A stretch of DNA of 64,000 bases from Congeria kusceri (taxonomy: Eukaryota; Mollusca; Bivalvia; Myida; Dreissenidae), in the NCBI GenBank assembly GCA_027627225.1, contig JAPFQT010000041.1, positions 446,001 to 510,000 on the forward strand, given 5' to 3'. Both the position numbers and the translations under genes were made by a program. The notes beneath the pieces are model-generated. The model worked only from the letters and a program-made list of their open reading frames with translations, did no database searches and was not told the DNA's origin. Positions 35,946 through 47,200 of the stretch are shown here, one piece after another; position 1 is the first letter of the stretch; each line of letters begins with the position of its first letter.

Positions 35946-37407
35946 ATGGAATCGGCAACAAACATGCCTGATAAGAAGCAGCTAGTTAGTTTTCTGATGA
36001 TTGGGCTGTCATGCCTTGGCGATCTGTTCTGCATCTTAGCGCTGACCCTCAATTCCTGGGGGGGCATACGGTGAATACAGTAGTGGTCTGTGGAAAGTCT
36101 GCTTCTCGGGAGTATGTGTGTCGATGGTCGATGTAAATTACTTTGCAGGTAAAGTAATCTTCAAAATGTGTTTTATGCAAATATTTCTTCTTAAATAGCT
36201 GTGCTTTACGATTGTTGTACTGCTAAGTGTTTAAGACAAATATAACTGTTTTTTGTTATCTAAGAATAAGCATTATTATGTAAAATATATTGGTGTTATC
36301 CATTTAGGGACTGATTCGCATTTAACGCGCATTGAACTCAAAACAGAGTATGTTCTAGTTGGGTGTAAATTAAAAACTTAAACGTGCTATACGTATTGAT
36401 ATACATTATTTGCATATACAGTGAAACCTGTCCAAACCGAACCCTGTGAATACCGAATCCCTGTAAAAACCGAACGGCTGTTTCGGTCTCGATTTGTTTG
36501 GTTCTTATTTTATATATAAAAAACCTTGATAAACCGAACCCAGTCAAAACCGAATACTGAACGATTTTATCACAAATTTGATCTCATTCAACCTTAAAAA
36601 ACCTGAATAAATCGAACGGTGTATTCTGTCAGAGGCGTAAACCTGATAATTTATGACACAATTACACACAAAGGGCATAATCGCCATGGTGACCACGGGG
36701 CAGTGGTGCAATTAGCGATCAGCTAGTTGGTGCATAGGCCAACAGTCAACTTGTGAAAAACAGATTAGTCGGTCGTGTTTTATATTGAAATTTACGTACA
36801 GTATAAAACTTTAATGTTTCACAAGAGTGTAATTAATTTATACATATAGAAAATTATGTCAATATTTCGATCACTGGTCTCTATAACCCTAACGCTTCCG
36901 AAACATTCGAGCTAAAATAAATATGCTTAAACTAATAAAAGCAGTCAACAATTGTTGATGTCTTAAAACATATATAAATAAGTTGTACGTCGAATACATA
37001 CATAAGTTAAAAGAATGACAGAAATGAAGCTCATGTCATATATATTCCCTCGAACGTTTTTGTAATCTTACATTCATAGTAATAAATACATGACACTTAA
37101 AGAAAGGCAGATAAGCGTTATCGAAGTCCAAAAACGCTGCATATATTTATACAAACATTCGCCATAGACTGATAAGCGCTTTGCTTTGCGGTATGCGACA
37201 CATGTATCTTAAACTGATAAAGGCAATTTACTCATTCCAGGCCTATGCATGCTGATTGCATTCGCAGTTTACACAGACAACACTCCACATGAGTACGGTG
37301 CAGCGTTTGCGTTGTGCATCATTGCCTGGCTTCTGGGCTGGGCGGTAGCGGGGCTTGGCGGCCTTCTCCTCCTTCTGAACAGGGCCACGCCTTCCAGCTA
37401 TAACTAA
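35946..37407 (+). pseudogene. claudin-like gene, locus 3: exon 2 lost and frameshifted
   Basis: Exon 1 (35946-36148) starts 'MESATNMPDKKQLV', nearly identical to the paralog at 39753. A run of seven G at about 36058-36064 shifts the frame and gives a stop 'GGIR*'. With six G the frame would continue through 'YSSGLWKVCFSGVC' to a phase 1 donor at 36148/36149. Exon 3 (37241-37407, acceptor ttccag) is open, from 'LCMLIAFAVYTDNTPHEYG' to TAA. No exon 2 is found in the intron. Homology with the paralog's intron stops at about 36418, where a transposon-like sequence begins, and resumes near 37015. Because exon 2 is symmetric (phase 1-1), exon 1 could splice to exon 3 in frame, but two membrane segments would be missing. 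The homopolymer change could also be an assembly error; the exon loss is not. Confidence 0.72.
36419..37014. mobile_element. transposon-like insertion replacing exon 2
   Basis: Begins TA|cagtgaaacctgtccaaacc, a pogo/Tc1-like terminus after a TA. The first 190 bases have repeated 'ccgaac', 'accgaat' and 'aaccgaaccc' words in both spacings. A matching right terminus was not found, so the right boundary is set only by where homology to the paralog's intron resumes. It may be one element plus a deletion. Confidence 0.55.
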
Positions 37408-37553
37408 ACATGCAAGAACCTTGAACATATAGAGGATACGATTGTACTGTTGCTGTTTGCAAAGTACATTTCCCGAACACTTGTGCATTTAAGAGCTCAT
37501 GGCAATGCCTTATATGAAAATGTTTTCAACCAATATCGCTTCCTAGTTTAATA

Positions 37554-38753
37554 TTCTTAGTTTAAGCGGAATAACAGCGTATTTGAGCATTGCAAAAAGC
37601 AACAATTTCCTAGAGTGCAACTAGAGTTAGTTCCCTATTTACTAATTGTATTGACTTGACACAGACCGTACAAATACTCAAGTATTGTCGTTGTGTTTCA
37701 AGCACAATGAAAAATAAATAAAACTCTTCAGTATGTTCACTTACTTGAAATGCATACACGTATACTTAGATGTATAATTGTGCTCATATAATCATCATGT
37801 ACATGTACTATTTTCTAAACAATCTTGCCTGTTTGTTCAATATCAAAATAAAGCATATTCATGTCAGAATAAGGAATAAACATGACTTGCTCTATTATTC
37901 TGTATCCAAAAGAAAAAAAAACAGTGTTTGTTTGTATACGGAACCTCTTAACTTTTCTTTTTTTAAATAAATTATGTGTTTTTGAAAATCACGGAAATAG
38001 AGTTGAACATTACTTAGATTACAAGCACAGTTTATATTTGGTCAGGTCTAATGATGTGAAAGCCCTTACGCTACCTTTTACAGGTTAAATTTATTGGACA
38101 AAGGAACAGTACACCCGACACGATACTGTTTCGCGATTTGCATAGCTAGCAATCGAGTCAGAGGCGAGTTATACGGAGCAAATTACTGTAAACCTTCTAG
38201 AGTTTAATTATTCGTGGCGAGAAATAGCTACCGCTCCGTGTTCGAAATATTTGTTTTGTTCAACCTGTTCTGTATCACGTGAATTCAACCTTTAAGGGTT
38301 TGAGAAACTGAGAAACAGAGCAGAGTGAAGATTGTAATTTGGTCATATGATACGTCTAGATTTAAAGAGAGAACAAATTTACCTGTTCAAGAGTGTGTGT
38401 AAGTTTATTTTAAATAAAATACCTCTTAACAGTAATTGTAAAGGGACCTGTTAACAGACTGGCACATTGACAATTTTCAAAAAACGTTATCATAGATTCC
38501 AAAAAGAAATTATAGATTATATACAAACAAGCGAAATAACACTCTTGACTAATATATACATTGAAACTATCGTTTCGTTTATGTATAAACATCTGTCGAA
38601 ACGGATAAAATTATAAAGCGTTTGTGACGCTTATTATCAGTATTTTGGTAAACACGTGTATCACGTACATAGCATTAAAATACGCAACGAGATGTATAAG
38701 TCCGAATGGCCGAACCTACAATGTCTGCATGAAGTTCAATCACTGTATCGTAT
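37554..38753. other. spacer between the duplicated units
   Basis: AATAAA at about 37713-37718 lies 306 bases after the stop codon of the claudin-like copy at 35946 and is a plausible polyadenylation signal. About 38440-38610 holds an inverted, decayed relative of the dispersed repeat at 28050-28310 (gtaaagggacctgttaacag; aaagcgtttgtgacgctta). No exon is seen. Confidence 0.45.
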
Positions 38754-41201
38754 ATCGGATACCGGTAGCATAAATGGAAAAGCTGTAGCAGTAACAGGCA
38801 ATATACACTTACTTGGGCAACACATGTGTGTTTTGCTAATGGAACAAATATATAATATTGAAGTAATTTTGCACAGTTCAAAAATGTGCAACTACTGAAA
38901 TCAGGTTTCCAAAATATTGAACTCATAGTTTTATTATAATATAAAGAATGTGCAAGTTCTGTAAACAGTAAACGTGAAGAATGCTCTGCATTTAGTATTT
39001 GACTGCAGTTTGTACAATGATTCAAGAAACACCAACATCATCATCAGCAGCAGCAGCAATAGCTGCAGTATCATACTAATTAAAATACTCATCACAATCA
39101 ACTGTTTCATAATTATCTACCTCGCATCGCTATAATCATTAACATAACAAACATTTAATATGAACAGACTAATATATATTGTATCAACAGGCATGATTTT
39201 CAATGTTAACGTGCACAACAATGGCGCTTAATGCATATATGCAGTCAAAAATATCGAATGAAATGATCAATTATCACAGTTTTTTAAAGGACAATTACAA
39301 AAACGGGCTTATTATTATTACAGATGAAGGTGGGTAAACTTGTTCAAAACACGCAATACAATACGCAACTGAATAACATTACTCCGGTGTAAAAAAAACG
39401 TTTGTTATCGCTCACATGCGTTTAACCATTCTGTGATATTTCATTGAGATTTTCTGAAAACGGGTTTAAGTTTAAAGAACAAACGCGAATCGGATTTTCT
39501 GAAAAGCGGTTGACACTCGTTTGATATTTGATAGGACAGGTGCATCGTGAATGTGCTTCAAAATCTAAGCGTTAAACAAGTGCGATAGCATCAGGAATGT
39601 GCATCAAAATCTAAATCACTTTATTAAAACCGATACATTGACTCAATGATTTAACAAAATACATTTTTTAAGAAAAAAATGCAAATAAAGATAAATAAAT
39701 ATTAGCATCTTTCACGCAGTCAGATCAATAGTTTTTATTTCACAACAACGAAATGGAATCGGCAACAAACATGCCTGATACGAAGCAGCTAATTCGCTTT
39801 CTGATGATTGGACTGTCAGGCGTTGGCGTGCTGTTCTGCATCCTAGCCTTGGCCCTACACACCTGGATGGCGTACAGTGTACTAAGTAGTGGTCTGTGGA
39901 TAGTCTGCGTCGTGGGAATATGTGTGTCGGTAGACGATGAAGGTCAATGTATCTTCAAGAACTAAAACATGCTTATATTTCTTTTAAATAGTTTTGCTTT
40001 TCAACCGTTACATACTACTCAGTATTTTGGACATATGTTACTTTGTTTAGTTCTCTAAGTATATGCATTATTATGTCGAATATATTGTTATCCTTTTAGG
40101 GACCAAAATTAAGATCTAGTTGTGTGTAGATTTAAAATGAAATGTGCTATACGTGTCAATATACATTATGAGTATATATTATCATCAGCAGCCAGCTTTT
40201 TACTAAGTTCACATTTGTGCGTAAGCGTCTACTTTTTTGTTTTTTGTCTTACCCAGGATGGCTGGATGCGGTGAGAGCCTTTGCTTTCCTTGGTCTATTT
40301 TCGATGGTTGGTGCTACTGTTACATCTGTTCTGCAGACATTCATTATGAAGGGCAATATACTAATCCTCTACTTGACTATTGGACTGTCTGCTTTTTCCG
40401 GTAGGAATGTGTTTATTGGAGAGAAGTAATCAGTATAGTAATTGAAGTGTGCAACCCATATTTATACTGAATAATTAGTGCATGCACTTTTTACATTGAT
40501 TGAACATGAGTAACAGCTTGTTGCCAAGTTTTGTATTTACTTGATAGCTGGCACATTCGAACGCAATTCAGTATAAGATATACAAGAGCGCGTGCACAAG
40601 AATGCCCACGCAACCCCTGTATTAAACATGTATGCTTTCTGTCACACGTTACAAGAATGACGGACATGAAGCTCATGTCTTTATATGCCTCCGTATTTTT
40701 TGCAATCTTACATTCATAGTAACAAATAAATGAAACTTAACCATATACGATAAGCGTTATAGAAATCCAAAAACGCTGCATATACATGTATTAATACCAA
40801 CATTCGCCATGGACGTATAAGGGCTTTGCTTTGCGGTATGCGACATGTGTATCTTAAACTGATAAAGGCATTTTCCTCATTCCAGGACTATGCATGCTGA
40901 ATGCATTCGCGGTTTACACAGACAACACTCCACATGAGTACGGTGCAGCGTTTGCGCTGTGCATCATTGCCTGGCTTCTGGGCTGGGCGGTAGCGGGACT
41001 GGGTGGCTTTCTCCTCCTTCTGACCAGGGCCACGCCTTCCAGCACTAACTAAACATTCAAGAACATTGAAAATATATAGGATATGATTGTATTTTTGCTG
41101 TTTGCAAAGTACATGTCCTGAAAACTTGTGTATTTAAGTGCTTATATGACGATGCCTTATACGTCAATGAAATGATTTCAACCAATATAGCTTCCGAGTT
41201 T
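38754..41201 (+). repeat. tandem segmental duplication, unit B
   Basis: Partner of 34980-37553. Homology ends on the right at 'caaccaatatagcttccgag', immediately before the first 54-bp satellite monomer at 41202. Confidence 0.85.
39753..41052 (+). CDS. claudin-like tetraspan membrane protein, 3 exons, 166 aa
   Basis: Exons: 39753-39942 (63 codons plus 1 nt), 40257-40400 (144 nt, acceptor ttacccag, donor gtagga) and 40886-41052 (acceptor ttccag, stop TAA 41050-41052). Both introns are phase 1 with split Gly codons. The first donor, gaag|gtcaat, is weak. The protein begins 'MESATNMPDTKQLIRF'. Four hydrophobic segments lie near residues 16-36, 70-92, 98-120 and 130-155. The first loop has W38, GLW 47-49, C52 and C57, the W-GLW-C-C pattern of the claudin/PMP22 superfamily. 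The product is probably a plasma-membrane protein of a junction or epithelial type; the exact role is unknown. This is the only intact plus-strand copy of the local family (others at 31511 and 35946; minus-strand relative at 1448). Its 3' flank is cut by the satellite 150 bases after the stop. Confidence 0.75.
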
Positions 41202-44200
41202 AAATGTCCCATTTGGAATGTCCACTCGATGAAAGACAGCTTCGGGCAATACATTAAATGTCCCATTTGGAATGTCCATTCGATGAAAGACAGCTTCGGG
41301 CAATACATTAAATGTCCCATTTGGAATATCCACTCGATGAAAGACAGCTTCGGGCAATACATTAAATGTTCCATTTTGGAATGTCCACTCGTTGAAAGAC
41401 AGCTTCGGGCAATACATTAAATGTCCCATTTGGAATGACCAGTCGATGAAAGACAGTTCAGGCAATACAATAAATGTCCCATTTGGAATGTCCACTCGAT
41501 GAAAGTCAGCTTCAGGCAATACATTAAATGTCCCATTTGGAATGTCCACTCAATGAAAGACAGCTTCGGGCAATACGTTAAATGTCCCATTTGGAATGTC
41601 CACTCGAAGAAAGACATCTTCGGGCAATACATTAAATGTCCCATTTGGAATGTCCACTCGATGAAAGACAGCTTCGGGCAATACATTAAATGTCGCATTT
41701 CGAATGTCCACTCGATGAAAGACAGCTTCGGGCAATACATTAAATGTACATTTGGAATGACCACTCGATGAAAGACAGCTTCGAGCAATACATTAAATGT
41801 CCCATTTGGAATGTCCACACGATGAAAGACAGCTTCGGGCAATACATTAAATGTCCCATTTGGAATGACCACTCGATGAAAGACAGCTTCGGGCAGTACA
41901 TTACATGTCCCATTTGGAATGACCACTCGATGAAAGACAGCTTCGGGCAATACATTAAATGCCCCATTTGGAATGTCCACTCGATGAAAGACAGCTTCGG
42001 GCAATATATTAAATGTCCCATTTATGTCCACTCTATGAAAGACAGCCTCGGGCAATACATTAAATGCCCCATTTGGAATGTCCACTCGATGAAAGACAGC
42101 TTCGGCTAAATGTCCCATTTGGAATGTCCACTCGATGAAAGACAGCTTCGGCTAAATGTCCCTTTTGGAATGTCCACTGGATGAAAGACAGCTTCGGCTA
42201 AATGTCCCATTTGGAACGTCCACTCGATGAAAGACAGCTTCGGGCAATACATTAAATGTCCCATTTGGAATGTCCACCGACGAAAGACAGCTTCGGGCAA
42301 TACATTAAATGTCGAATTTGGAATGACCAGTCGATGAAAGACGGCTTCAGGCAATACATCAAAGGTCCCATTTGGAATGTCCACTCGATGAAAGACAGCT
42401 TCGGGCAATACATTATATGTCCCATTTGGAATGTCCACTCGATGAAAGACAGCTTCGGGCAATACATTAAATGTCCCATTTGGAATTAGCAGACGATGAA
42501 AGACAGTCTCGGGCAATACATTAAATGTCCCATTTGGAATGTCCACTCGATGCAAGACAACTTCGGGCAATACAATAAATGTCCCATTTGGAATGGCCAC
42601 TCGATGAAAGACATCCTCGGGCAATACATTAAATGTCCCTTTTGGAATGTCCACTCGATGAAAGACAGCTTCGGGCAATACATTAAATGTCCCATTTGGA
42701 ATGTCCACTCTATGAAAGACAGCTTCGGGCAATACTTTAAATGTCCCATTTGGAATGTCCACTCGATGAAAGACAGCTTCGGGCAATACATTAAATGTTC
42801 CATTTGGAATGTCCACTCGATGAAAGACAGCTTCGGGCAATACATTAAATGTCCCATTTGGAATGTCCACTGGATGAAAGACAGCTTCGGGCAATACATT
42901 AAATGTCCCATTTGGAATTCCCACTCGATGAAAGACAGCTTCGGGCAATACATTAAATGTCCCATTTGTAATGACCACCCGATTTAAGACAGCTTCGGGC
43001 AATACATTAAATGTCCCATTTGGAATGTCCACTCGATGAAAGAAAGCTTCGGGCAATACATTACATGTCCCATGTGGAATGTCCACTCGATGAAAGACAG
43101 CTTCGGGCCATACATTAAATGTCCCATTTGGAATGTCCACTCGATGAAAGACAGCTTCGGGCAATACATTACATGTCCCAATTGGAATGTCCACTCGATG
43201 AAAGACAGCTTCGGGCAATACATTAAATGTCCCATTTGGAATGACCAGTCCATGAAAGACAGCTTCAGGCACTACATCAAATGTCCCATTTGGAATGTCC
43301 TCTCGATGAAAGACAGCTTCGGGCAATACATTAAATGTCCCATTTGCAATGTCCACTCGATGAAAGAAAGCTTCGGGCAATACATTAAATGTCCCATTTG
43401 GAATGACCAGTCGATGAACGACAGCTTCGGGCAATGCATTAAATGTCCCATTTGGAATGACCAGTCGATGAAAGACAGCTTCAGGCAATACATTAAATGT
43501 CCCATGTGGAATGACCAGTCGATGAAAGACAGCTCCAGGCAATACATTAAATGTCCCCTTTGGAATGACCAGTCGATGAAAGACAGCTTCGGGCAATACA
43601 TTAAATGTCCCATTTGGAATGACCAGTCGATGAAAGACAGCTTCAGGCAATACATTAAATGTCCCATTTGGAATGACCACTCGATGAAAGACAGTTTCGG
43701 GCAATACATTAAATGTCCCATTTCGAAAGTCCACTCGATGAAAGACAGCCTCGGGCAATACATTAAATGCCCCATTTGGAATGTCCACTCGATGAAAGAC
43801 AGCTTCGGCTAAATGTCCCATTTGGAATGTCCACTCGATGAAAGACAGCTTCGGCTAAATGTCCCATTTGGAATGTCCACTGGATGAAAGACAGCTTCGG
43901 CTAAATGTCCCATTTGGAACGTCCACTCGATGAAAGACAGCTTCGGGCAATACATTAAATGTCCCATTTGGAATGTCCACCGATGAAAGACAGCTTCGGG
44001 CAATACATTAAATGTCGAATTTGGAATGACCAGTCGATGAAAGACGGCTTCAGGCAATACATCAAAGGTCCCATTTGGAATGGCCACTCGATGAAAGACA
44101 GCTTCGGGCAATACATTATATGTCCCATTTGGAATGTCCACTCGATGAAAGACAGCTTCGGGCAATACATTAAATGTCCCATTTGGAATTAGCAGACGAT

Positions 44201-47200
44201 GAAAGACAGTCTCGGGCAATACATTAAATGTCCCATTTGGAATGTCCACTCGATGCAAGACAGCTTCGGGCAATACAATAAATGTCCCATTTGGAATGGC
44301 CACTCGATGAAAGACATCCTCGGGCAATACATTAAATGTCCCTTTTGGAATGTCCACTCGATGAAAGACAGCTTCGGGCAATACATTAAATGTCCCATTT
44401 GGAATGTCCACTCTATGAAAGACAGCTTCGGGCAATACTTTAAATGTCCCATTTGGAATGCCCACTCGATGAAAGACAGCTTCGGGCAATACATTAAATG
44501 TTCCATTTGGAATGTCCACTCGATGAAAGACAGCTTCGGGCAATACATTAAATGTCCCATTTGGAATGTCCACTGGATGAAAGACAGCTTCGGGCAATAC
44601 ATTAAATGTCCCATTTGGAATTCCCACTCGATCAAAGACAGCTTCGGGCAATACATTAAATGTCCCATTCGTAATGACCACCCGATTTAAGACAGCTTCG
44701 GGCAATACATTAAATGTCCCATTTGGAATGTCCACTCGATGAAAGAAAGCTTCGGGCGATACATTACATGTCCCATGTGGAATGTCCACTCGATGAAAGA
44801 CAGCTTCGGGCCATACATTAAATGTCCCATTTGGAATGTCCACTCGATGAAAGACAGCTTCGGGCAATACATTACATGTCCCAATTGGAATGTCCACTCG
44901 ATGAAAGACAGCTTCGGGCAATACATTAAATGTCCCATTTGGAATGACCAGTCCATGAAAGACAGCTTCAGGCACTACATCAAATGTCCCATTTGGAATG
45001 TCCTCTCGATGAAAGACAGCTTCGGGCAATACATTAAATGTCCCATTTGCAATGTCCACTCGATGACAGAAAGCTTCGGGCAATACATTAAATGTCCCAT
45101 TTGGAATGACCAGTCGATGAACGACAGCTTCGGGCAATGCATTAAATGTCCCATTTGGAATGACCAGTCGATGAAAGACAGCTTCAGGCAATACATTAAA
45201 TGTCCCATGTGGAATGACCAGTCGATGAAAGACAGCTCCAGGCAATACATTAAATGTCCCCTTTGGAATGACCAGTCGATGAAAGACATCTTCGGGCAAT
45301 ACATTAAATGTCCCATTTGGAATGACCAGTCGATGAAAGACAGCTTCAGGCAATACATTAAATGTCCCATTTGGAATGACCACTCGATGAAAGACAGTTT
45401 CGGGCAATACATTAAATGTCCCATTTGGAATGACCACTCGATGAAAGACAGCCTCGGGCAATACATTAAATGCCCCATTTGGAATGTCCACTCGATGAAA
45501 GACAGCTTCTTCTAAATGTCCCATTTGGAATGTCCACTCGATGAAAGACAGCTTCGGCTAAATGACCCATTTGGAAAGTCCATTCGATGAAAGACAGCTT
45601 CGGCTAAATGTACCATTTGGAATGTCCACTCGATGAAAGAGAGCTTCGGCTAAATGTCCCATTTGCAATGTCCACTCGATGAAAGACAGCTTCGGTCAAT
45701 ACATTAAATGTCCCATTTGGAATGGCCACTCGATGAAAGACAGCTTCGGGCAATACATTATATGTCCCATTTGGAATGACCAGCCGATGAAAGACAGCTT
45801 CAGGCAATACATTAAATGTCCCTTTTGGAATGTCCACTCGATGAAAGACAGCATCGGGCAATACATTAAATGTCCCATTTGGAATGTCCACTCGATGAAA
45901 GACATCTTCGGGCAATACATTGAATGTCCCATTTGGAATTTCCAGTCGATGAAAGACAGCTTCGGGCAATACATTAAATGTCCCATTTGGAATGTCCACC
46001 CGATGAAAGACAGCTTCGGGCAATACATTAAATGCCCCATTTGGAATGTCCACTCGATGAAAGACAGTTTCGGGCAATACATTAAATGTCCCATTTGGAA
46101 TGTCCACTCGATGAAAGACAGCTTCGGGAAATACATTAAATGCCCCATTTCGAATTACCAGTAGATGAAAGACAGCTTCGGGCAATACATTAAATGTCCC
46201 ATTTGGAATGACCAGTCGATGAAAGTCAGCTTCGGGCAATACATTAAATGTCCCATTTGGAATGTCCACTCGATGTAAGACAGCTTCGTTTAATACATTA
46301 AATGTCCCATTTGGAATGTCCACTCGATGAAAGACAGCTTCGGGCAATACATTAAATGTCCCATTTGTAATGACCATTCGATGTACGACAGCTTCGGGCG
46401 ATACATTAAATGTCCCATTTGGAATGACCAGTCGATGAAAGACAGCTTCAGGCATTACATTAAATGTCCCATTTGGAATGTCCACTCGATGAAAGACATC
46501 TTCGGGCAATACATTAAATGTCCCATTTTGAATGGCCACTCGATGAAAGACAGCCTCGGGCAATACATTAAATGCCCCATTTTGAATGTCCACTCGGTGA
46601 AAGACAGCTTCGGCTAAATGTCCCATTTGGAATGACCACTCGATGAAAGTCAGCGTCGGCTAAATGTCCCATTTGGAATGTCCACTCGATGAAAGACAGC
46701 TTCGGCTAAATGTCCCATTTGGAATGTCCACTCGATGAAAGACAGCTTCGGGCGATACATTCAATGTCCCATTTGGAATGACCAGTCGATGAAAGACAGC
46801 TTCAGGCAATACATTAAATGTCCCATTTGGAATGTCCTCTCGATGAAAGACAGCTTCGGGCAATACATTAAATGTCCCATTTGGAATGACCACTCGATGA
46901 AAAGACTGCTTCGGGCAATACATTAAATGTCCCATTTGGAATGTCCACTTGAGGAAAGACAGCTTCGGGCAATACATTAAATGTCCCATTTGGAATGTCC
47001 ACTCGATGAAAGACAGCTTCGGGCAATACATTAAATGCCCCATTTCGAATTACCAGTAGATGAAAGACAGCTTCGAGCAATACATTAAATGTCCCATTTG
47101 GAATGACCAGTCGATGAAAGTCAGCTTCGGGCAATACATTAAATGTCCCATTTGGAATGTCCACTCGATGAAAGACACCTTCGTTTAATACATTAAATGT

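Larger units (their letters stand above)
34980..37553 (+). repeat. tandem segmental duplication, unit A
   Basis: Homologous to 38754-41201 from 'tatcggataccggta' through the claudin-like exons to 'ttcaaccaatatcgcttcc'. Introns and upstream non-coding sequence are conserved too, for example 'catcagcagcagcaatagct' (upstream) and 'gctttgctttgcggtatgcg' (intron). The duplication is therefore fairly recent. The units are about 3.6-3.8 kb apart. Confidence 0.85.

Noticed and set aside
42106..43821. 571-codon open frame on the minus strand (and its twin at 43809-45524)
   Set aside because: It is a by-product of the 54-bp period. Equally long frames exist on the other strand and in a third frame, it has an in-array start, and there is no signal of coding constraint.
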